A program made the translations under genes and the position numbers. The notes under the pieces are model-generated. The model saw only the letters and a list, made by a program, of their open reading frames with translations. It was not told the DNA's origin and did no database searches. This document shows positions 18,183 to 26,819 of a stretch of 64,000 nucleotides of DNA, piece by piece. Origin of the DNA: an uncultured Verrucomicrobiota bacterium (GTDB lineage Bacteria; Verrucomicrobiota; Verrucomicrobiia; Limisphaerales; UBA9464); contig CAIVQH010000037.1 in the NCBI GenBank assembly GCA_903907995.1, positions 1-64,000 on the forward strand. The letters are read 5' to 3'. How positions within the stretch are numbered: the stretch's first letter is position 1; the number at the start of each line of letters is the position of its first letter.

Positions 18183-19364
18183 ATGGCCCTCCCGCTCAAA
18201 TACAACCTCCGCAACGTGCTCATCCGCTGGCGCACGACGGTCTTCACCATCCTCGGCATCGCCGCCGTGGTGGCTGTGTTCCTGGTCTTGCGCGGCATGG
18301 CCAGCGGCATGGAGCACACCAGCGGCAACACGGGCGACCCGCGCAACATCCTCGTGGTGCGCAATGGCTCCCAGGCGGAATCCGGCAGCCTCGTGACCCG
18401 TGACCAGTTTCGAACGCTGCAATACTTTGAGGAGATCGCCCGCAACGAAAAGAACGAGCCGGTCATCTCCGCCGAACTGGTGATGATCGTCAGCGCGCCC
18501 CGTCGCGGCGCCGGCGGTGAGGCCAACACCCTGCTCCGGGGCGTGACGCCGCGGGGCATGGAACTGCGCCCGCAGGTGACATTGAAGGAGGGCCGCTGGT
18601 TCACTCCCGGCAAACGCGAGGTCGTGGTGGCGCAGCGGCTGGCGGCACGGTTCGACGGCTTTGAGCTGGGCGGGACGATCAAGGCCGGACCGGACCGGCT
18701 CACGGTCGTGGGCCATTTCGACGCCACCGGCAGCGCCTTCGATTCGGAAGCCTGGATGGATGCGGACGAGTGCCGCTCGATCTTCGACCGCGAGATGTAT
18801 TCCAGCCTCCTGCTGCGACCGCGGGACGAAGCCGCCCTGACGAATCTGCTCGCCCGCATCCAGTCCGACAAGCGGCTCTCCCTCCGGGCGGAGCGGGAGG
18901 TGGACTACTACGCCAAACAGACCCTCACGGCCAAGCCGCTGAAGTACATTGCCAGCATCCTGGGCGTCGTCATGTCTGTCGGCGCGTTCTTTGCTGCCAT
19001 GAATACCATGTACGCCACCGTGGCCGCCCGGACGCGGGAGATTGGCACGCTGCGGGTGCTGGGCTTCTCGCGCTTTGCCATCGTGCTGTCCTTCCTGATC
19101 GAGGGGACGTTCCTGGCGATGCTGGGCGGGGTGCTGGGAAGCCTGCTCGCCTGGAGCGGCTACGCCGTCCTGTCGCTGTTAGGAGTCAATTTTGGCACCC
19201 TCGATTTCCAGTCATTCGCCGAAACGGTGTTCCAGTTCCGGGTCACCCCGGACATGATGCTGCTGGGCGTGCTCCTTTCCGCGGTCATCGGCTTCACCGG
19301 CAGTTTTCCCCCGGCGTTGCGTGCCGCGCGGCTGCCCGTAATCTCCGCCCTCAAGTCCCTATGA
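18183..19364 (+). CDS. FtsX/MacB-type ABC permease
   Basis: A 393-residue permease of the MacB/LolE type. First membrane helix at TVFTILGIAAVVAVFLVL, a periplasmic domain with LLRGVTPRGMELRP and GRWFTPGKREVVVAQRLA (typical MacB periplasmic motif), then three C-terminal helices beginning ILGVVMSVGAFFAAMNTMYATV and the coupling motif AARTREIGTLRVLGFSR. Its stop overlaps the adaptor start (ATGA at 19361-19364). It lacks the extra N-terminal helix of its partner at 16487. Confidence 0.9.
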   Translation: MALPLKYNLRNVLIRWRTTVFTILGIAAVVAVFLVLRGMASGMEHTSGNTGDPRNILVVRNGSQAESGSLVTRDQFRTLQYFEEIARNEKNEPVISAELVMIVSAPRRGAGGEANTLLRGVTPRGMELRPQVTLKEGRWFTPGKREVVVAQRLAARFDGFELGGTIKAGPDRLTVVGHFDATGSAFDSEAWMDADECRSIFDREMYSSLLLRPRDEAALTNLLARIQSDKRLSLRAEREVDYYAKQTLTAKPLKYIASILGVVMSVGAFFAAMNTMYATVAARTREIGTLRVLGFSRFAIVLSFLIEGTFLAMLGGVLGSLLAWSGYAVLSLLGVNFGTLDFQSFAETVFQFRVTPDMMLLGVLLSAVIGFTGSFPPALRAARLPVISALKSL

Positions 19365-20395
19365 CCGAAGACAAGCTCCAGCAGCTCCGCATCGCCTCGG
19401 AACGCAAGCAGCGCTCGCGCGGCCCCATCTGGTTCATCATCGGCGGGGTGCTCGCGGTCACGGCGGTGGTGGCTTTTATCGCCATTCCCCGGGCTTCGGA
19501 TGACAACCGCGCCGGCCTGACCTCCAGCCATGACAAAAAGGACAAGGTGACTGCCGAGGGCTCCAAGAAGCTGCTCGAAGCGGCGACGAAGCCCTCCGCT
19601 TCGGCGGCCGGGTCCACCAACACCAACCCCTCCGGCAGCGGCGGAAGGGTCGAGGGGTCGATCCTCACGGTCAGCGGGTACATCGTGAACCGGGAGCGCA
19701 TCGAGCTCAGCCCGCGCTTCATGGGCGTGGTGAAGTGGATCGGCGTGAAGAAAGGCGACAGCGTGACCAACGGCCAGACCGTCGTGCTGCTGGATGATTC
19801 CGAGTACCAGGCCCGTTTGGCCGACATCGACGGCCAGATCGGCGTGGCCCAGGTGGCGGTCAAGCGGGCCCATACCGACCTGAAACGCGCGCAGGACCTC
19901 GTCAGCAACAAGGTGGAGATGCAGAAGATGCTCGACGACGCGCAACTGCAGCTGGAGTCCGCCGAGGCACAGGTGAAACAGCTCGTAGGCGTGCGCCGGC
20001 TGATCGAGACGTATCTCGACTGGTGCGTGATCAAGTCGCCGGTGAACGGCGTGGTCCTGGAAAAGCTGGTGGACCCGAACGAGCTGGTCACGCCCCAGAC
20101 GTTCGGCGGCACGCGCGGCCCCAGCACGTCCCTGATCGCCGTGGCCGACCCGAATGACCTGCAGGTCGAGATCGACCTCAACGAGTCCGATCTCGCCAAG
20201 ATTTCCCTCGGCCAGAAATGCAAGGTCAGCCCCGAGGCGTATCCCGAAAAGGTCTATGACGGCGTGGTCGCCGAACGCGCCCCTGAGGCGAGCCGCCAGA
20301 AAGGCACCCTCCAGGTGAAGGTGCAGATCCTGAAGCCGGACCGGTTTCTCACTCCCGAGCTCAGCGCGAAAGTGGATTTCCTGCCGGCGCAGTGA
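19361..20395 (+). CDS. HlyD/MacA-type periplasmic adaptor protein
   Basis: A 344-residue membrane-fusion protein linking an inner-membrane exporter to the outer membrane. One N-terminal anchor (about residues 21-39, IWFIIGGVLAVTAVVAFI), a low-complexity Ser/Gly/Lys linker, then the barrel-sandwich half VSGYIVNRERIELSPRFMG with KKGDSVTNGQTVVLLDD, a coiled-coil hairpin (about 150-210) and the returning SPVNGVVLEKLVDPNELV half. The ATG at 19361 overlaps the permease stop. A longer frame reaching back to 18770 overlaps the permease and is not real. No TolC-like gene is seen in this window. Confidence 0.9.
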   Translation: MTEDKLQQLRIASERKQRSRGPIWFIIGGVLAVTAVVAFIAIPRASDDNRAGLTSSHDKKDKVTAEGSKKLLEAATKPSASAAGSTNTNPSGSGGRVEGSILTVSGYIVNRERIELSPRFMGVVKWIGVKKGDSVTNGQTVVLLDDSEYQARLADIDGQIGVAQVAVKRAHTDLKRAQDLVSNKVEMQKMLDDAQLQLESAEAQVKQLVGVRRLIETYLDWCVIKSPVNGVVLEKLVDPNELVTPQTFGGTRGPSTSLIAVADPNDLQVEIDLNESDLAKISLGQKCKVSPEAYPEKVYDGVVAERAPEASRQKGTLQVKVQILKPDRFLTPELSAKVDFLPAQ

Positions 20396-20445
20396 GGCGG
20401 CGCTCCTTGCCTTGTATTGTGGCCGCACCTCTCCAGAATGGCGGG

Positions 20446-21849
20446 GTGAGATTCAAACAGCTCTTCGCGGCCCTCGCCCTCACACTGTCCTTCGGCACCG
20501 GCATTCGGGCGGTCGAACTTACCCCTGAACAACGCCAGTGGCTGGCCCACAGTCACCGCTTCGAGCGGCACGGCTGGATTTACCTTCATGTCGAGGGTGA
20601 AGCCCCCGCGGTAGGCTTCCAGCACGGTTATCTGCTCGCCCCGGAAATCGCCGAGGCGTTGCGCGTGCATCGCGCGGTCTGGGAATACCAGAGCGGCATG
20701 ACGTGGTCGTGGCTGGTCGGTCGCGCGGCGGAACTCGTGACGCCCAAGGTGGACGCCGAAAATCTCGCCGAACTGGACGGCATCGTCGCCGGCCTGAAGG
20801 CCGCCGGGGTGACGACCACACGCGACGAAATCGTCACCTATAACGCCCAGCTCGAATTCGAGGGCTACTGGTGGCCGCTGGAAAAGAAACGGCTTGCGGA
20901 TGAGAAGCCGGCACCGCCAAAGGATCGCTGCAGCGCCTTCATCGCCACCGGCTCGTGGACGGCCGATCACGGGGTTGTGATGGGGCACAACACGATGTTC
21001 GACTACACAGAGGCCATTGCGAACGTGGTGCTCGACCTCGTGCCAGCCAAGGGCCAGCACATCCTGATGCAGACGCAGGCGGGCTTCATCCACAGCGGCA
21101 CCGATTTCTTCGTCACGGATGCCGGCCTGGTCGGCTGCGAAACCACGATAGGACAGTTTTCCGGCTTCGATACCAACGGGATTCCGGAGTTCGCCCGCTT
21201 CCGCCGCGCCACGCAGGACACGCGCACACTCACCGACTGGTGCGACGTCATGCGGCAGGGCAACAACGGCGGTTACGCCAACGCCTGGCTGGTCGGCGAA
21301 GTGAACTCCGGCGAGATCGCCCGGCTCGAACTGGGGCTGAAATACGTCGCGCTGGAGCGGACAAAGGACGGCTATTTCGCCGGCTCCAACGTCGCCGAAG
21401 ACCGCGCGCTGCTGCATTTGGAAACCGAACGCAGCGAGACCGACATCCGCCGGTCCGCGGCGGCCCGACGGGTACGCTGGAAGCAGCTGATGTCCGAAAA
21501 CAAGGGCCGCATCACGGCGATGGCGGCGGAGAAATTTCTCGCGGACGACTACGACGTCTATCTCCGCAAGCATCAGGCCGGATCCCGCAACCTGTGCGGC
21601 CATTTCGAACTGGATGACGAGCGCTTCGGCGGCCCGGAACCGTTTGAGCCATCGGGCACGTTCGACGGCAAGGTGGTGGACGCGACGATGGCGAAGCGCA
21701 TGAGCTTCCTGGGCCGCTGGGGTTCGGCGGATGGGATGGCTTTCTCGGCGGAGAAGTTCCTCCAGGAACACCCACAATACGACTGGCAGCACGGGCTGCT
21801 GAAGGACCGGCCGTCGCAGCCCTGGGTGCCGTTCCGCGCTGGGGAGTAA
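20446..21849 (+). CDS. Secreted C45-like Ntn hydrolase / phospholipase B-like protein
   Basis: About 467 residues with a signal peptide (FKQLFAALALTLSFGTGIRA). The region DRCSAFIATGSWTADHGVVM fits the autocatalytic cleavage site of C45/phospholipase B-like N-terminal-nucleophile hydrolases, in which Cys becomes the new N-terminus. Downstream GHNTMFDY, QTQAGFIHSGTDFFVTDAGL and GNNGGYANAWLVG are also family-like. These enzymes cleave amide bonds of acyl compounds; the substrate here is unknown. I prefer the GTG at 20446; a GTG at 20392 overlapping the adaptor stop is in frame and would add 18 residues. It ends the exporter operon, so it may process what the pump moves. Confidence 0.75.
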   Translation: MRFKQLFAALALTLSFGTGIRAVELTPEQRQWLAHSHRFERHGWIYLHVEGEAPAVGFQHGYLLAPEIAEALRVHRAVWEYQSGMTWSWLVGRAAELVTPKVDAENLAELDGIVAGLKAAGVTTTRDEIVTYNAQLEFEGYWWPLEKKRLADEKPAPPKDRCSAFIATGSWTADHGVVMGHNTMFDYTEAIANVVLDLVPAKGQHILMQTQAGFIHSGTDFFVTDAGLVGCETTIGQFSGFDTNGIPEFARFRRATQDTRTLTDWCDVMRQGNNGGYANAWLVGEVNSGEIARLELGLKYVALERTKDGYFAGSNVAEDRALLHLETERSETDIRRSAAARRVRWKQLMSENKGRITAMAAEKFLADDYDVYLRKHQAGSRNLCGHFELDDERFGGPEPFEPSGTFDGKVVDATMAKRMSFLGRWGSADGMAFSAEKFLQEHPQYDWQHGLLKDRPSQPWVPFRAGE

Positions 21850-21864
21850 GTCCGGCCACGGCGT

Positions 21865-22713
21865 TCACGACTTGATGTCGCGCACCTGAAACGCCGCAGC
21901 ACCGACCACGAAGAAGGTTACGTTGTACCCGACCAGCAGACAGAGCGATTCCACGATGCGCGTCCATGGCGTGGGCTGGAGGAAGACCCATTGCCAGAGG
22001 TTCAGGTGGTGCGTGATGAACCAGCCCTTGTAGTCCGCAAACCACGGGATGCTCATGAGGATCGCGTTCGCGAAGAGCACTGACAGCGCGAGGATCGTGG
22101 CGGCGGCCGGCTTCATGTTGAAACAGGAGAAAAGGAACGCGAGGCTCATGACACTGATCGCCTTCGACGCGAGGAGCACATGCGCCAGCGCATAACTCCA
22201 AAGGCCATCCGATGGCGCGAGGACGCTAAATCCGCCCGAGCCTCCCAGCTCGACCTGGACGGCGAAAAGCCCGCCCTGCGGAAACCAGAGCGAGGCGAAG
22301 GCAAGGCCGAAGGCGCCGAGACACACCGACAGCATCAATGAGAAGATCAGACCGGCGAGCCATTTCAACGTGAGCAGCCGCAGCCGGGAGACGGGCCGCG
22401 CCAGGATCATCCGCAGGGTGCCGTCCTCGGTCTCCTTCGCCACGAGGTCACCGCCCACGAGCGCGACGTACAGCGGCAGCAGCAGGTACGCGACGGGAAT
22501 CACGACCTGGGTCGCAATCGTCTCGGCCGTGATGAAGTCGGCGACCGGATAGCCACCACCCTCGAGGGTGCGCCGGATGCCGTTCGCGGCGTTACTGAAG
22601 CGGAACATCAGCACGACAGCGTTCGGCGCGAGCAGGAACACCCCGAAGCCGATGTAGGTGCGCTTCTTCCCAAAAAGCTTCCAGAGCTCGTGCTTCAGTT
22701 GCGTGAAAAACAT
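21865..22713 (-). CDS. ABC-2 type permease
   Basis: A 282-residue membrane protein with about six hydrophobic segments. It begins MFFTQLKHELWKLFGKKRTYIGFG, the amphipathic entry helix of ABC-2 permeases of the ABC-2_2 group, and contains the GDLVAKETEDGTLRMILARPVSRLRLL loop typical of the family (shown here in part: ETEDGTLRMILARPVSR). It lies 43 bp downstream of its ATPase on the same strand and is the last gene of a four-gene operon. Substrate unknown. Confidence 0.85.
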   Translation of the reverse strand: MFFTQLKHELWKLFGKKRTYIGFGVFLLAPNAVVLMFRFSNAANGIRRTLEGGGYPVADFITAETIATQVVIPVAYLLLPLYVALVGGDLVAKETEDGTLRMILARPVSRLRLLTLKWLAGLIFSLMLSVCLGAFGLAFASLWFPQGGLFAVQVELGGSGGFSVLAPSDGLWSYALAHVLLASKAISVMSLAFLFSCFNMKPAAATILALSVLFANAILMSIPWFADYKGWFITHHLNLWQWVFLQPTPWTRIVESLCLLVGYNVTFFVVGAAAFQVRDIKS

Positions 22714-22756
22714 GCGGGGTAGGAAGAGGATGGGGCAAACGGTGGTATTCGCCGGT

Positions 22757-23665
22757 TCATTTGGCTGATTCTCCCTCCGGGCGGCGCATGAGGGAGAGAT
22801 AGAAATCTTCCAGGGTCTGCTTTTCCGGTGCGATCTCGTGGACTGGGAAGCCCAGCCCGACCAATCGGCGGACTACGTCGGCCACCGCCCCATCGGGCGT
22901 CAGTGCTATGAACTCGCCGTCACGGTCGGCGGTGATCAGTCCGGCGGCGCGCAGTTCGCGCACGGCTGCCGCAAAGTCATTGGTCTTCAGGCGCACCCAG
23001 CTCTGGCCATGCCGGGCTTCGTCCAGCGTGCCGTCGAAGACTTTCCGACCCTGGTTCAGCACCGCGATGCGGCCGCAGAGCTGCTCCACCTCGCTGAGCA
23101 GGTGCGACGAAAGCAGGATGGTGAGGCCCAGCTCCGCATGCAGGCGGCGGATGGTCTCGCGCATCTCGTGGATACCTTCGGGATCAAGGCCGTTGGTGGG
23201 CTCGTCCAGGATCAGCAGCTCCGGCCCGGGCAGCAGCGCCTGCGCCAGCGCGAGCCGCGCCCGCATGCCGTGCGAATAGGTCCGCACCTTGGACTGCTCC
23301 CGACCCGTCAGGCCGACCCATGCAACCACCTCGCGGATGCGCGCCGGCGGCGTCGGTGCGGTGTAGCCGGCCAGGATTTCTAGGTTCCGCCAGCCGCTCA
23401 GGTAGTCGTAGAAGACGGGCGTCTCGAAAATTGCCCCGACCTTCGCCAAGGCTTGCGCGCGGTCCCGGGTGACGTCGTGGCCGCACACGCGTAGCTCGCC
23501 AGCGGTGGGCCACACCTGCCCGAGGAGCATGCCAATGGTCGTGCTTTTGCCGGCACCGTTGTGACCCAGCAGGCCGAAGATTTCGCCGCGCGGCACGTGC
23601 AGGTCGAGCGCATCCACCGCCACGCGCTCGCCAAACATTTTCCGCAATTGGGTGAGCCGGATCAT
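22757..23665 (-). CDS. ABC transporter ATP-binding protein (ABC-2 partner)
   Basis: A 302-residue ATPase. Walker A GHNGAGKST, a Q-loop in AIFETPVFYDYLSGWRNL, signature YSHGMRARLALAQALL (degenerate first position, common in this subgroup), Walker B LLILDEPTNGLDPEG and switch His in LLSSHLLSEVEQ. A C-terminal domain of about 90 residues (VRLKTNDFAAAVRELRAAG) is typical of CcmA/NatA-like exporters. It starts 7 bp after the pseudopilin gene stop, so the two are very likely co-translated. Confidence 0.9.
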   Translation of the reverse strand: MIRLTQLRKMFGERVAVDALDLHVPRGEIFGLLGHNGAGKSTTIGMLLGQVWPTAGELRVCGHDVTRDRAQALAKVGAIFETPVFYDYLSGWRNLEILAGYTAPTPPARIREVVAWVGLTGREQSKVRTYSHGMRARLALAQALLPGPELLILDEPTNGLDPEGIHEMRETIRRLHAELGLTILLSSHLLSEVEQLCGRIAVLNQGRKVFDGTLDEARHGQSWVRLKTNDFAAAVRELRAAGLITADRDGEFIALTPDGAVADVVRRLVGLGFPVHEIAPEKQTLEDFYLSLMRRPEGESAK

Positions 23666-23672
23666 GCGGGGT

Positions 23673-24212
23673 TCAGGGTGTGGGCGGTTCCAGTTCCACC
23701 GTCGAGAACGTCTTCACGGCGCCATCGGCGTAGAGATAATTCTTGCCCTTGCCCGGACCTCGGGCGATGTGGAATTCGAGCTGGTCGGCGAACAAGGCGA
23801 TGCCGTTTTCCTTGACCGGCCGGCCCATGACGCGCAGGGAGTCGGCCGGCTGGCCGTTGAGCAGGAAGTTCCAGAAATAGCTGGAGCCGGTGTCCTCAAA
23901 ATACCGCTGGCGGTCACTGGGGCAGTGCAGGACTGCCGGATTGCCGAGCTGGCGTCCGAGCACGTCGGCGATGGCATTCGTGATGACGAGGTTCGTGCCC
24001 CGGCTGCGGTTCTGCATCACCGGCATCCGGTTGCCGTTCTCGTCGAGATACAGGCGCAGGGCCACGCCCATCTGCTTGAGGTTCGAGAGGCAGGCGGTGG
24101 ATCGGGCCCGCTCGGTCGCCTGCCCGAGCGTGGGCAGCAGCAATGCGGCGAGCAGCGCGATCACCACGATGACGACGAGGAGCTCGATGAGGGTAAAGGC
24201 GCGGCGTGACAT
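23673..24212 (-). CDS. Type IV pilin-like (pseudopilin) protein with cleavage/methylation motif
   Basis: 179 residues beginning [20 protein letters not shown], the prepilin peptidase recognition and hydrophobic core of pseudopilins. Processing would occur before Phe, with the conserved Glu at +5. The rest follows the verrucomicrobial/planctomycetal pattern: [28 protein letters not shown] and [11 protein letters not shown] near the C-terminus. It is coupled to an ABC-2 exporter rather than to other secretion genes; its peptidase could be the A24 enzyme at 54844. Such proteins are abundant in this group and mostly uncharacterised. Confidence 0.88.
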   Translation of the reverse strand: MSRRAFTLIELLVVIVVIALLAALLLPTLGQATERARSTACLSNLKQMGVALRLYLDENGNRMPVMQNRSRGTNLVITNAIADVLGRQLGNPAVLHCPSDRQRYFEDTGSSYFWNFLLNGQPADSLRVMGRPVKENGIALFADQLEFHIARGPGKGKNYLYADGAVKTFSTVELEPPTP

Positions 24213-24216
24213 CGCG

Positions 24217-24858
24217 TTACGGGCGGATCCGGCGCATCTCCCGGAAGAGCTTTCCAGACTCCATCGACTGCTGCATCTCCTCCAGCATGGGGGCCAGCTC
24301 CGCCTTCATCTGTGGCGAACCGCTGTCATAAAAGGTCTTCAGACCGAGCTGCACCGCTTTCTCGCGCAATTCGGGCGACAGTTCGGGCGGGCGGTTCGTA
24401 TCGGCCGTGGCCAGTTCCTCCGGTTCGCCCTGCTCCCGCTTTTCCCGCTCCTCCCGCATCCGGCGCACGGAGTCCTCGACGGCTTTGCGGCGCTTCTCGG
24501 GCGTCATCTGCTCGAAGGCGGTCATCATCTGCCGGAAACCCGTGGGCATGGTCGCCTCCATGAAGCCACCCTTCTCGTCGTCGGTCATGGCGGCAAACCA
24601 GTGGGCCATTTCGCCATCCGCCCGCACTTCCCGGCGCTCCTCCAAGGTGAGCGAATTGAGCATCGCGGCCAGTTTGCGGAGGGCCTGGGCGCGCTCCGGG
24701 CCGGTCAGGTGCGAAAAATCTACGGCGTGCAGATAGGCCCGCACTTTCTCTGGCGTGACCTTGAGATGCCGGGCAATGCCAAAACCCGCAAACGCCAATG
24801 CCCACGCCACGCCAAGCACGGCCAAACCGATGAGCAGAGGGCGGTTACGTGCGGACAT
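24217..24858 (-). CDS. Single-pass membrane protein of unknown function, charged C-terminal region
   Basis: About 213 residues: one N-terminal membrane helix ([22 protein letters not shown]) followed by a highly charged, helical region rich in Arg, Glu and Met ([26 protein letters not shown], in part). Segments [36 protein letters not shown] and [17 protein letters not shown] look like three diverged copies of one helical unit. It stops 4 bp before the pseudopilin start and heads that operon. I recognise no family. The ATG at 24858 is chosen; another ATG lies at 24864. Confidence 0.7.
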   Translation of the reverse strand: MSARNRPLLIGLAVLGVAWALAFAGFGIARHLKVTPEKVRAYLHAVDFSHLTGPERAQALRKLAAMLNSLTLEERREVRADGEMAHWFAAMTDDEKGGFMEATMPTGFRQMMTAFEQMTPEKRRKAVEDSVRRMREEREKREQGEPEELATADTNRPPELSPELREKAVQLGLKTFYDSGSPQMKAELAPMLEEMQQSMESGKLFREMRRIRP

Positions 24859-24917
24859 GCACATAGGCTAGCGGCCCCCGTTCCAACATGCCAACCTGAG
24901 TCTGGCAGAAAAATCCC

Positions 24918-24945
24918 TTGCACCGAAGGCTCCGGTTCTTATGCT
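24918..24945 (+). promoter_or_regulatory. Candidate sigma-70-like promoter for rpmI-rplT
   Basis: TTGCAC at 24918-24923 and TATGCT at 24940-24945 with a 16-bp spacer, placing a start site near 24952 and a leader of about 28 nt. GAAGG at 24969-24973 is a good ribosome site six bases before the rpmI ATG. This is pattern matching only; no second line of evidence. Confidence 0.4.
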
Positions 24946-24979
24946 GCGCGCTCTTTTACGTCGAAATCGAAGGTTCATT

Positions 24980-25186
24980 ATGCGTCGCCCGAAGGGAATC
25001 AAAACTAAGAAATCCGTGATCAAGCGGTTCAAAATCACCGCCAGCGGCAAGGTGATGGCTCGCCATGCCGGCATGCGCCACCTTCTGTCCAGCAAGAACG
25101 CCAGCCGCCGTCGGCGCTTGGGCAAGGATTTTCAGATCGACAAGACCCAGGTCTACAAGATCACCCAGAACCTGCCCTTCCACTGA
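24980..25186 (+). CDS. rpmI: 50S ribosomal protein L35
   Basis: A 68-residue basic protein of the large ribosomal subunit. MRRPKGIKTKKSVIKRFK, TASGKVMARHAGMRHLLS and KNASRRRRLGK are standard L35 motifs, and the length is normal. The ATG at 24980 has GAAGG six bases upstream; an upstream in-frame ATG at 24941 would add a non-homologous 13-residue leader. rplT follows after 55 bp. The usual upstream gene infC is absent: the preceding gene is the divergent membrane protein. Confidence 0.97.
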   Translation: MRRPKGIKTKKSVIKRFKITASGKVMARHAGMRHLLSSKNASRRRRLGKDFQIDKTQVYKITQNLPFH

Positions 25187-25241
25187 ACGGACCGGGCACC
25201 ACCGCTTCACTCACAATTTAATTTCAACGATTTAACGAACC

Positions 25242-25640
25242 ATGCGCGTAACCAACGCAGTTGCTTCCCGCCGTCGTCGCAAACGGATGCTGGAGATGGC
25301 CAAGGGCTATCGCCTCAAGCGCAGCAAACTCTACCGCTATGCGAGCGATGCCGTTGACCACGGCCTACAGTACGCCTACCGCGATCGCAAGACCAAGAAG
25401 CGGAACTACCGCATGCTCTGGCAGATCCGCATCAATGCGGCCGCCCGCGCCGGTGGCATCACCTACAGCCGCTTCATGGAGGGCCTGAAGGCCGCCCAGA
25501 TCACCCTGGACCGCAAGGTCCTGGCCGATCTCGCCGCGACCGACGCCTCCGCGTTCACGAAGCTGGTCGAGCTCTCCCAGAACGCACTGAAGGCCAAGGC
25601 CTCGGCCGCCCCGGCCGCCGCCGCTCCGGTTGCTGCCTGA
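25242..25640 (+). CDS. rplT: 50S ribosomal protein L20
   Basis: A 132-residue basic protein that nucleates 50S assembly and, in many bacteria, represses its own operon. MRVTNAVASRRRRKRMLEMA, KGYRLKRSKLYRYASDAVDHG and KKRNYRMLWQIRINAAAR are typical L20. The C-terminal tail is Ala/Pro-rich (KAKASAAPAAAAPVAA), longer than the E. coli protein (118). It is followed by a clear intrinsic terminator. Confidence 0.97.
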   Translation: MRVTNAVASRRRRKRMLEMAKGYRLKRSKLYRYASDAVDHGLQYAYRDRKTKKRNYRMLWQIRINAAARAGGITYSRFMEGLKAAQITLDRKVLADLAATDASAFTKLVELSQNALKAKASAAPAAAAPVAA

Positions 25641-25664
25641 GCTGAGCTGCAGCCAAGTTTTACC

Positions 25665-25698
25665 ACGGGCGACCTTCACCGGCCGCCCGTTTTTGTTT
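25665..25698 (+). terminator. Intrinsic terminator after rplT
   Basis: ACGGGCG at 25665-25671 pairs with CGCCCGT at 25684-25690, followed by TTTTGTTT (25691-25698). It lies 24 bp after the rplT stop and 64 bp before pheS, so pheS is either read through attenuation or has its own promoter. Confidence 0.8.
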
Positions 25699-25761
25699 CC
25701 AGGCTCCATTCGCCGCCGTTCTGCTGGCTTCTGCCGGCTGTCTGCTGAATCCTTTCCCGCC

Positions 25762-26766
25762 ATGTCCCTGCTCGACCGCATCGAGTCCGTAAAACAGGCC
25801 GCGCTCAATGAGCTGCGCGCCGCCAAGGAACTGCCCTCGCTCGAACGCGCCAAAGGCGCCTTCCTCGGCGGCGAGGGCCAGTTCACGGCGCTGATGAAGG
25901 AACTCGGCACCCTGGCCAAGGACGTGCGCCCGCTGGCCGGCAAGGCCATCAACGCCGCCAAGCAGGAGCTGGAGTCCATCGTGGCCGAAAAGCGCGCCGA
26001 GCTGGAGCTGCGCGCCGCGCTGCCCAAGGAGCCGACCGACTTCACCCTGCCCGGCCGCCGCCGGTCATTGGGCAAGCTGCACCCCCTCACGTTGGTCACC
26101 GACGACATCGTGAAGGCCTTCCGCCGGCTGGGCTTCGCGGTCGCCGATGGCCCCGAGATCGAGGACGAATACCACTGCTTCGACGCGCTGAACACGCCCG
26201 CCGACCATCCCGCCCGCGACGCGCAGGACACCTTCTTCCTGGATGTGCCCAGCAAGCCGCTGCTTCGCACGCACACGTCGTCCGTGCAGATCCGCGTGAT
26301 GAAGTCGCAGCCGCCGCCCATCCGCATCATCGTGCCCGGCCGCGTGTATCGCCGCGACAACGCCGACGCCACGCACAATCCAACCTTCCACCAAATCGAG
26401 GGCCTCTACGTGGACAAGGGCGTCACCGTGGGCGACCTCAAGGGAACGGTCGAGGCGGTGTTTCAGGAACTGCTCGGCAAGGACGTGAAGCTGCGCTTCC
26501 GCCCGCACTACTTCAGCTACACCGAGCCGAGCCTGGAGATCGACTTCACCAACGCGCTGGTGAAAAAGCTGGGCAAGGACTGGCTCGAGATCGCCGGCTG
26601 CGGGATGGTGCATCCGCAGGTCTTCGAAAACGTGGGCTACGATCCCGAGGTGTGGAGCGGCTGGGCCTTCGGCTTTGGCATCGAGCGCATCGCGATGCTC
26701 CGCTACGGGATCACGGATATCCGGCTGTTCTACGAAAACGACGTGCGGTTTTTGAGGCAGTTCTGA
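25762..26766 (+). CDS. pheS: Phenylalanine-tRNA ligase alpha subunit
   Basis: Catalytic subunit of the (alpha-beta)2 enzyme that charges tRNA-Phe. The 334-residue protein has an N-terminal coiled-coil (residues 1-85) for tRNA contact, then class II motifs: HPLTLVTDDIVKAFRRLGF, DTFFLD, RTHTSSVQIR, GRVYRRDNADATHNPTFHQI (motif 2) and GFGIERIAMLRYGITDIR (motif 3). Length matches E. coli (327). The ATG at 25762 is the family start. Its partner pheT begins only 730 bp later, with a toxin-antitoxin pair on the other strand in between. Confidence 0.98.
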   Translation: MSLLDRIESVKQAALNELRAAKELPSLERAKGAFLGGEGQFTALMKELGTLAKDVRPLAGKAINAAKQELESIVAEKRAELELRAALPKEPTDFTLPGRRRSLGKLHPLTLVTDDIVKAFRRLGFAVADGPEIEDEYHCFDALNTPADHPARDAQDTFFLDVPSKPLLRTHTSSVQIRVMKSQPPPIRIIVPGRVYRRDNADATHNPTFHQIEGLYVDKGVTVGDLKGTVEAVFQELLGKDVKLRFRPHYFSYTEPSLEIDFTNALVKKLGKDWLEIAGCGMVHPQVFENVGYDPEVWSGWAFGFGIERIAMLRYGITDIRLFYENDVRFLRQF

Positions 26767-26819
26767 AGCCGACAATACGTATGTCGGATCGCCTTAGGAC
26801 TCACCGGGCGGCGTGTCGG

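Noticed and set aside
18770-19360. Extension of the adaptor protein frame 590 bases upstream
   Set aside because: It overlaps the second permease; the adaptor has a good ATG at 19361 followed by a membrane anchor.
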